A stretch of DNA of 64,000 nt from Deinococcus aquatilis DSM 23025. GTDB lineage: Bacteria; Deinococcota; Deinococci; Deinococcales; Deinococcaceae. The number at the start of each line of letters is the position of its first letter. Within the stretch, counting starts at the first letter, position 1. Position numbers and translations under genes: made by a program. Shown piece by piece: positions 58,551 through 64,000 of this stretch. The notes beneath the pieces were generated by a model. It saw only the letters and a list, made by a program, of their open reading frames with translations. It ran no database searches and was not told where the DNA came from. The stretch is taken from positions 1 to 64,000 of the forward strand of contig NZ_KB899709.1 of assembly GCF_000378445.1 (NCBI RefSeq). The letters are read 5' to 3'.

Positions 58551-59051
58551 CTATTCCAGAGACAGACTGGTCGTGTACTTTTCCTGCTTGACCACGATGG
58601 TGCTGGCGGTGTTGCGGACGCCGGGAATGGCGGCCAAGACATCCACCAAGAATTTCTGGTAGGCGTCCAGATCAGGCAGGCACACCTTCAGCAGATAATC
58701 GGTGTCGCCCAGACACAGGTAACATTCCAGCACCTCGGGGCGGCCCCGCATATGTTCGGCAAAGGTTTCAAAACCCTGCTTGGTCTGCTTGTCCAGCGTC
58801 ACGCGCACCACCACCATCAGGTCGCGGCCCACCTGTTTGGGATCAAGCAGGGCCACATAACGGTGAATGATGCCCTCCTCTTCCAGCCGCCTGACCCGGC
58901 GCAGGGTGGGCGCGGGTGTCAGGCCCACCTCGTCGGCCAATTCGGTATTGGGAATGCGGGCATCGCGTTGCAAGATGGCGAGAATGTGCCGATCGATGGC
59001 GTCGAGTTCCACGACACCGGAACGTGCGGAAGCAGGCTGAGATTGTGACAT
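58551..59051 (-). CDS. Lrp/AsnC-family regulator, likely of ald
   Basis: 166 aa. HTH VELDAIDRHILAILQRDARIPNTELADEVGLTPAPTLRRVRRLEEEGII, then the RAM ligand domain VMVVVRVTLDKQTKQGFETFAEHM...CYLCLGDTDYLLKV. Divergent from alanine dehydrogenase: a common arrangement (AldR-like) in which it activates or represses ald in response to alanine. Start ATG at 59049-59051 is chosen; the upstream extension is not Lrp-like. Confidence 0.88.
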   Translation of the reverse strand: MSQSQPASARSGVVELDAIDRHILAILQRDARIPNTELADEVGLTPAPTLRRVRRLEEEGIIHRYVALLDPKQVGRDLMVVVRVTLDKQTKQGFETFAEHMRGRPEVLECYLCLGDTDYLLKVCLPDLDAYQKFLVDVLAAIPGVRNTASTIVVKQEKYTTSLSLE

Positions 59052-59076
59052 CTTGAGGCCAAGTTTAGCAGTTTGG

Positions 59077-59091
59077 CGCAACGTTATTGCG
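59077..59091. promoter_or_regulatory. candidate Lrp operator between lrp and ald
   Basis: CGCAA-CGTTA-TTGCG, perfect 5-bp arms in 15 bases, 26 bases before the lrp start and in the shared upstream region of ald. TAGCAT at 59145-59150 is a possible ald -10; AGGAGG precedes the ald ATG. Confidence 0.45.
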
Positions 59092-59227
59092 GCAATGCCT
59101 CTGTTGGCGGGCGTGCGGGCAATCGCGACTTGGGTGCTTCCTGCTAGCATTGCGCCATCTCAAGACAGGTCTGCCGCGTGATGGTCACAGCGGCCCAGCC
59201 AGATTCGTTTTACCCAGGAGGAACACC

Positions 59228-60334
<1,107 letters not shown>

Positions 60335-60359
60335 ACACAACCGGAAAGTCAGTGATGGA

Positions 60360-60395
60360 CAGAGCGGCGGGGCCAGAGGTGCGCCCGCCGCTCTG
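60360..60395 (+). terminator. ald terminator
   Basis: CAGAGCGGCGGG (60360-60371) pairs with CCCGCCGCTCTG (60384-60395). Ten bases of the arm match the stem of the terminator at 57694. Confidence 0.75.
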
Positions 60396-60479
60396 CCGTC
60401 TAGCTCAGAAATACCGCTCTCTGGCCCACTCAAGGTTGGTCGGGCCATCTTCCCCCTTTCTGAGGCGTAACCTGACCAT

Positions 60480-62309
60480 ATGTTGTCTCGTCCCAGCCGC
60501 TCTATGGCCTTGCCCGCCGATGCAGACCCAAACGCACCACGTCCCAAACGCGATCCCAGGCAACTTCTGCGCCTCCTGGCGTATGCCCGGCCCTACTGGA
60601 AATTATTTGCCCTGGGCGTGTTGGCAACGCTGGTGTCCAGCGGTCTGAATCTGGTGTTTCCCAGCCTCTTTGGACGCCTGATTGACGCCTCATTTTTGAA
60701 GGTGGGCAGCACCGATACTGGGCCGCTTGACCGCACGGTGCTGAGTTTGCTGGGCATTTTTGCGCTCTCAGCGCTGTTTGGAGCTACCCAGTCTTATCTG
60801 CTGTCACGGGTGGGAGCCAGCGTGGTCGCCGACCTGCGGCGGGCGCTGTTTTCTCATCTGATTACGCTGTCGCCGCGCTTTTTTGGCGACCACAAGACGG
60901 GCGACCTCACCAGCCGCCTGACTGCCGACGTGGGAACAGTGCAGACCGTGACCAGTACCGCTCTGGCGCAGCTGGCCGCCCAGAGCGTGAGCCTGATCGG
61001 AGCCGTGATCCTGCTGATTACCACCAGCCCCCGCCTCAGCCTGCTGACCCTGGCGATCATTCCGCTGGTCATCGGCACCGCCATTACCATCGGGCGGCGC
61101 ATTCGCAAAATCAGCCGCAGCGTGCAGGACGCCATTGCCGATGCCAACGCCAGCGCTGAAGAAGCCATCAGCGGCGTGCGCGTGGTGCAGAGCTTTACCG
61201 CCGAACAGGTGGAACGCAACCGCTATGGCCGGGGCGTGTTGGCAAGTTTCGTGGCGGCCCTCAAGCGGGCGCAGTTGCAGGCCCTGATGGCAGGCGTCAT
61301 GAGCTTTCTGACCTTTGGGGCGCTGGCGTTGGTGCTGTGGTACGGCGGGCGGCAGGTCATGGCGGGCGACCTGACCCCCGGAAAACTGGTCAGCTTTCTG
61401 ATCTACGCACTACAGGTAGGCGGCACAGTGGCGGCCCTGACCGGGATTTTCAATCAATTTCAGGAAGCGTTGGGAGCGTCGGGCCGAATCTTCGAACTGA
61501 TGGACGAACGAAGCGACCTGCCAGAGCCGACCAAACCTGTGCCGCTGGCCCGTGCAGAAGGCCGCGTGACCTTTCAGAACGTCAATTTCAGGTATGAGGG
61601 CGCACCGATTCTGAACGGCATCAATCTGGACGTGCCCGCCGGACAGGTGGTGGCGCTGGTGGGGCCAAGTGGCGCGGGTAAAACCACCCTCGTCAACCTG
61701 ATTCCCCGCTTCTGGGACGTGTCCGAAGGGCAACTGAGCGTGGATGGACACGATGTACGCGACTACACGCTGGAAAATTTACGGGCACAGGTGGGCCTCG
61801 TGCCGCAGGAAACGCTGCTGTTTTCGGGCACCGTGTCCGAGAACATCCTGTATGGCCGCCCCGACGCCACGCCACAGGAAATTGAGGCCGCCGCCCGCGC
61901 CGCCAATGCCCACCAGTTCATCAGCGCCTTTGAAAAGGGCTATGACACCGTGGTCGGTGAGCGCGGCGTCAAGCTATCGGGCGGTCAGCGGCAGCGGGTG
62001 GCAATTGCCCGCGCCATCCTCAAAGACCCGCGTATTCTGATTCTGGACGAGGCGACGAGTGCGCTGGACAACGAATCCGAATCGTTGGTGCAGCAGGCCC
62101 TCGAAACCCTGATGGTGGGCCGCACGACCTTCGTGATCGCCCACCGCCTCAGCACCATTCGCAATGCAGACCGAATCGTGGTGCTGGACGAGGGCCACAT
62201 CGTGCAGGACGGCACCCACGAGGCGCTGATGGCTTCGGGCGGCGTCTACCGCGACCTCTACGAACTGCAATTCCGCAAAGAGCAGGAAGCGCGAGCAGAG
62301 CTGGTGTAA
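60480..62309 (+). CDS. ABC exporter half-transporter (MsbA/BmrA-like)
   Basis: 609 aa. Six-segment membrane domain (FALGVLATLVSSGLNLVFPSLFGRLIDASF; TGDLTSRLTADVGTVQTVTSTALAQLAAQSVSLIGAVILLITTSPRLSLL), then an ATPase with GPSGAGKTTLVNLIPRF (Walker A), VPQETLLFSGTVSENI (Q loop), LSGGQRQRVAIARAI (signature), RILILDEATSALDNESE (Walker B) and IAHRLSTI (His switch). Homodimer expected; lipid or drug export. TAACCT (60468-60473) ends six bases before the ATG. Confidence 0.93.
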   Translation: MLSRPSRSMALPADADPNAPRPKRDPRQLLRLLAYARPYWKLFALGVLATLVSSGLNLVFPSLFGRLIDASFLKVGSTDTGPLDRTVLSLLGIFALSALFGATQSYLLSRVGASVVADLRRALFSHLITLSPRFFGDHKTGDLTSRLTADVGTVQTVTSTALAQLAAQSVSLIGAVILLITTSPRLSLLTLAIIPLVIGTAITIGRRIRKISRSVQDAIADANASAEEAISGVRVVQSFTAEQVERNRYGRGVLASFVAALKRAQLQALMAGVMSFLTFGALALVLWYGGRQVMAGDLTPGKLVSFLIYALQVGGTVAALTGIFNQFQEALGASGRIFELMDERSDLPEPTKPVPLARAEGRVTFQNVNFRYEGAPILNGINLDVPAGQVVALVGPSGAGKTTLVNLIPRFWDVSEGQLSVDGHDVRDYTLENLRAQVGLVPQETLLFSGTVSENILYGRPDATPQEIEAAARAANAHQFISAFEKGYDTVVGERGVKLSGGQRQRVAIARAILKDPRILILDEATSALDNESESLVQQALETLMVGRTTFVIAHRLSTIRNADRIVVLDEGHIVQDGTHEALMASGGVYRDLYELQFRKEQEARAELV

Positions 62310-62332
62310 AGACAGGAGCAATTCGTGTAATA

Positions 62333-62382
62333 CAGCAAAAAAGCGCCTGCCCCGATGATCTGGAGCAGGCGCTTTTTTGCTG
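62333..62382. terminator. bidirectional terminator
   Basis: Perfect 18-bp stem CAGCAAAAAAGCGCCTGC (62333-62350) with its complement (62365-62382), 14-base loop; the A6/T6 tracts within the stem end serve both directions (ABC exporter rightward, murA leftward). Confidence 0.93.
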
Positions 62383-62414
62383 TTTAGAATTAAAAGCTGT
62401 TTAAACTGAGAAGC

Positions 62415-63698
62415 TCAGTCCATCGCGCTGGCGAGGGCTGGCTCGGGCTGGCGGGCATCAGCTCCCAGCCCCCGCAGGCGCTCTGCAAGGCGTTCATAGC
62501 CCCGGTTCAGGTACTGCACGCCGTCGATCACGGTTTCGCCTTCACAGGTCAGGGCGGCGATAAACAGGGCGGCTCCAGCCCGCAAATCGGCGGCCTTGAC
62601 GGGGGCAGCGTGGAACTTGGCTCCCTGAATGACCTGTGTATAACCACTGACCGTAATATCTGCGCCCATGCGGTGCAGTTCGGCCACATGCGTCAGGCGG
62701 TCAGGGTAGACGGGATCCTGTACCACGCTCGTGCCGGGAATGGTTGCCAGCAGCGTACTCATCTGCGGCTGCACATCGGTGGGAAAACCGGGGTAACTCT
62801 GGGTGGTCACATTCACAGGCTTCAGCTCGCGGTCTCTGGCATCCACGACCATCGTTTTGCCCGATTCGGTGACATCGACGCCCATTTCGCTCAGCTTGGC
62901 CGTCACGGCCCGCAGGTGGTCGGGGCGCACATTGGTCAGCGTGATACGGCTGCGGGTGGCGGCGGCAGCGATCATGAATGTCGCCGCTTCGATCCGGTCG
63001 GGGATAACCGTATATTCGCCGCCGTGCAGGGCAGGCACACCGTGAATGGTGAGAGTGTTGGTGCCCGCGCCCTCAATACGTGCGCCAAGACTGTTCAGAA
63101 ACTCGATCATGTCGATCACATCGGTGTCGATGCTGGCGTTTTCGAGGACGACCACGCCGTCACCGAGGGCAGCGGCCAACACTGCGTTATGTGTGCCGCC
63201 CACCGTCAGAAGTTCGAAGGCGAACGTCCCGTTCAGGCTGCCTGTTCGCTCGGCCTCGAAATCGCCTCCGTCTTCGGTGATGTGCGCTCCGAGTGCCCGG
63301 AATGCCTTGACATGCTGATCCACCGGGCGCGGACCCCACGCACAGCCACCGGGCATGCTGACAGTCGCTTTTCCGGCGCGGGCCAGAATGGCACCCATGA
63401 TGATGAAACTGGCCCGCATCTTGCTGACGAGCGCGTAGGGCGCGTGTGTACTCAGGATTTCGGGAGTGTACAGGCTCAGGCTGTTGGGGCCGACCCAGGC
63501 GTGACGCGTGCCGATATGCTGTGCCAGATCCAGAATCGTATCCACGTCACTGAGGCGGGGAATGCCGTGCAGCGTGACCGGCTCACTGCTCAAAAGGCTG
63601 GCGACGATGATCGGCAAGGCCGCATTTTTGCTGGACTGAACGGCGATCTCGCCGCTGAGTTCGCGGCCTCCCTGAATGTGCAGTGGGGTCAGTTGCAT
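62415..63698 (-). CDS. murA: UDP-N-acetylglucosamine 1-carboxyvinyltransferase
   Basis: 427 aa. First committed step of peptidoglycan synthesis. Motifs: GEIAVQSSKNAALPIIVASLLSSEPVTLHGIP (Lys/Asn), MPGGCAWGPRPVDQHVKAFRALGAHI with the catalytic, fosfomycin-target Cys, RIEAATFMIAAAATRS, YPGFPTDVQPQMSTLLATIPGTS, and GADIRVxG-like DITVSGY. Length typical. On the minus strand AAGGA and TATAAG lie before the ATG. Highly confident; some genomes have a second paralogue (MurZ), which cannot be judged here. Confidence 0.95.
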   Translation of the reverse strand: MQLTPLHIQGGRELSGEIAVQSSKNAALPIIVASLLSSEPVTLHGIPRLSDVDTILDLAQHIGTRHAWVGPNSLSLYTPEILSTHAPYALVSKMRASFIIMGAILARAGKATVSMPGGCAWGPRPVDQHVKAFRALGAHITEDGGDFEAERTGSLNGTFAFELLTVGGTHNAVLAAALGDGVVVLENASIDTDVIDMIEFLNSLGARIEGAGTNTLTIHGVPALHGGEYTVIPDRIEAATFMIAAAATRSRITLTNVRPDHLRAVTAKLSEMGVDVTESGKTMVVDARDRELKPVNVTTQSYPGFPTDVQPQMSTLLATIPGTSVVQDPVYPDRLTHVAELHRMGADITVSGYTQVIQGAKFHAAPVKAADLRAGAALFIAALTCEGETVIDGVQYLNRGYERLAERLRGLGADARQPEPALASAMD

Positions 63699-63804
63699 GA
63701 GGTTTCCTTATACAGCGCGGGGGCGCGGGGGATGAAGTTGGTGTGCCAGTAAAGCGTGGCAGAAAACGGAGAAGAAGCAGCCAGAATCGGTGGCAGATTC
63801 CCTC

Positions 63805-63832
63805 TTGACAGGTGCATCTTACACACGATACT
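63805..63832 (+). promoter_or_regulatory. strong promoter facing right
   Basis: Consensus TTGACA (63805-63810), 16-base spacer, GATACT (63827-63832) (or ATACTC with 17). The transcript would start near 63840. Confidence 0.75.
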
Positions 63833-63839
63833 CACTGCG

Positions 63840-63960
63840 CGTCTAGACCGAATGGACTCGCCACCTTCGGGGGTAGGCCCAGACTCACCTTACTTCCTCT
63901 ACTCAGAGGCGACTGGTGAGCTGGGTGAGCCTGATGTTGAGGTCACTCTTGATGCATGCT
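63840..63960 (+). ncRNA. possible structured RNA or leader
   Basis: Downstream of the promoter, CCCAG (63878-63882) pairs CTGGG (63921-63925), a bulged A, CTCACC (63884-63889) pairs GGTGAG (63915-63920), then an internal loop and CCTCT (63896-63900) with AGAGG (63905-63909) closing an ACTC loop: a 48-base hairpin with 16 pairs. A TTCG loop with short GC arms precedes it (63863-63873). I cannot name the RNA; it may be the leader of the next gene. Confidence 0.35.
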
Positions 63961-64000
63961 ACGCTGCCGACAGGTCAAGTCAACAAGCGCTCTGTAACTG

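Larger units (their letters stand above)
63699..64000 (+). other. right-edge non-coding region with strong promoter and foldable segment
   Basis: 302 bases with no gene. Holds the murA leader on the minus strand, the promoter 63805-63832 and the hairpin 63878-63925. The product lies at or beyond the window edge. Confidence 0.55.

Overview
The window is a stretch of a high-GC bacterial chromosome that reads as Deinococcus. The evidence is a mal operon, RecG, alanine dehydrogenase/Lrp and LtrA proteins of Deinococcus-Thermus type, lipoprotein-rich secreted proteins, a YtxJ-type bacilliredoxin domain, and above all a promoter habit. More than twenty genes have a TANNNT-like -10 box ending only 5-7 bases before the start codon, which is the leaderless-mRNA arrangement known in Deinococcus. 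I see no rRNA, tRNA, CRISPR array or prophage.

Layout. 1-1000: right part of an IS630-type insertion sequence whose transposase needs a -1 frameshift. 1001-14414: mixed housekeeping and accessory genes (prfC, TAXI-type binding protein, SIMPL protein, deacetylase/GNAT divergent pair, a trypsin-like PDZ protein lacking its serine, LuxR regulator, aldo/keto reductase, LtrA, metallophosphoesterase, deoD, rsmB). 14415-19505: maltose ABC uptake genes malE, then malFG after a terminator and a 600-base gap; no malK. 19529-24450: TetR regulator, small unknown, acyl-CoA dehydrogenase, MocR regulator. 24451-30477: leucine block leuC-lysE-unknown-leuD-leuB, read leftward, with a leader peptide containing three consecutive Leu codons and an attenuator-like hairpin; two copies of a ~100-base palindromic repeat bracket leuDB. 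30478-41398: lipoprotein, MBL hydrolase, trpBA, gluQ, HExxH-type membrane protein, ParA plus ribbon-helix-helix-like partner, PIG-L deacetylase, and a three-gene roadblock/LC7 operon. 41399-50346: GH43 arabinanase lipoprotein, recG, low-GC tyrosine phosphatase, nucleoside-type ABC ATPase, PAP2 phosphatase, bacilliredoxin/immunity-like fusion. 50697-53866: three-gene cluster ending in a HAMP membrane protein. 54063-64000: DUF2383 and DUF2071 proteins, an operon of a serine-less phosphatidylserine-decarboxylase homologue with a PH-like and a helical-repeat protein, lipoprotein cyclophilin, lrp/ald, ABC exporter, murA, and at the right edge a strong promoter facing out of the window followed by a highly foldable stretch that may be a small RNA or structured leader.

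Functional themes: sugar uptake and arabinan degradation (mal, GH43), amino-acid synthesis with attenuation (leu, trp), alanine catabolism, and several signalling modules (roadblock operon, HAMP cluster, ParA pair) with no enzyme partner in view. The observations most worth following are the leaderless leu leader peptide with its attenuator, the decarboxylase homologue without its cleavage serine, the protease-like protein with Thr for Ser, the bacilliredoxin/immunity fusion, the overlapping divergent -10 boxes at 5894-5903, and the structured element at 63805-63930. All family names come from reading protein sequences by eye; no database search was run.
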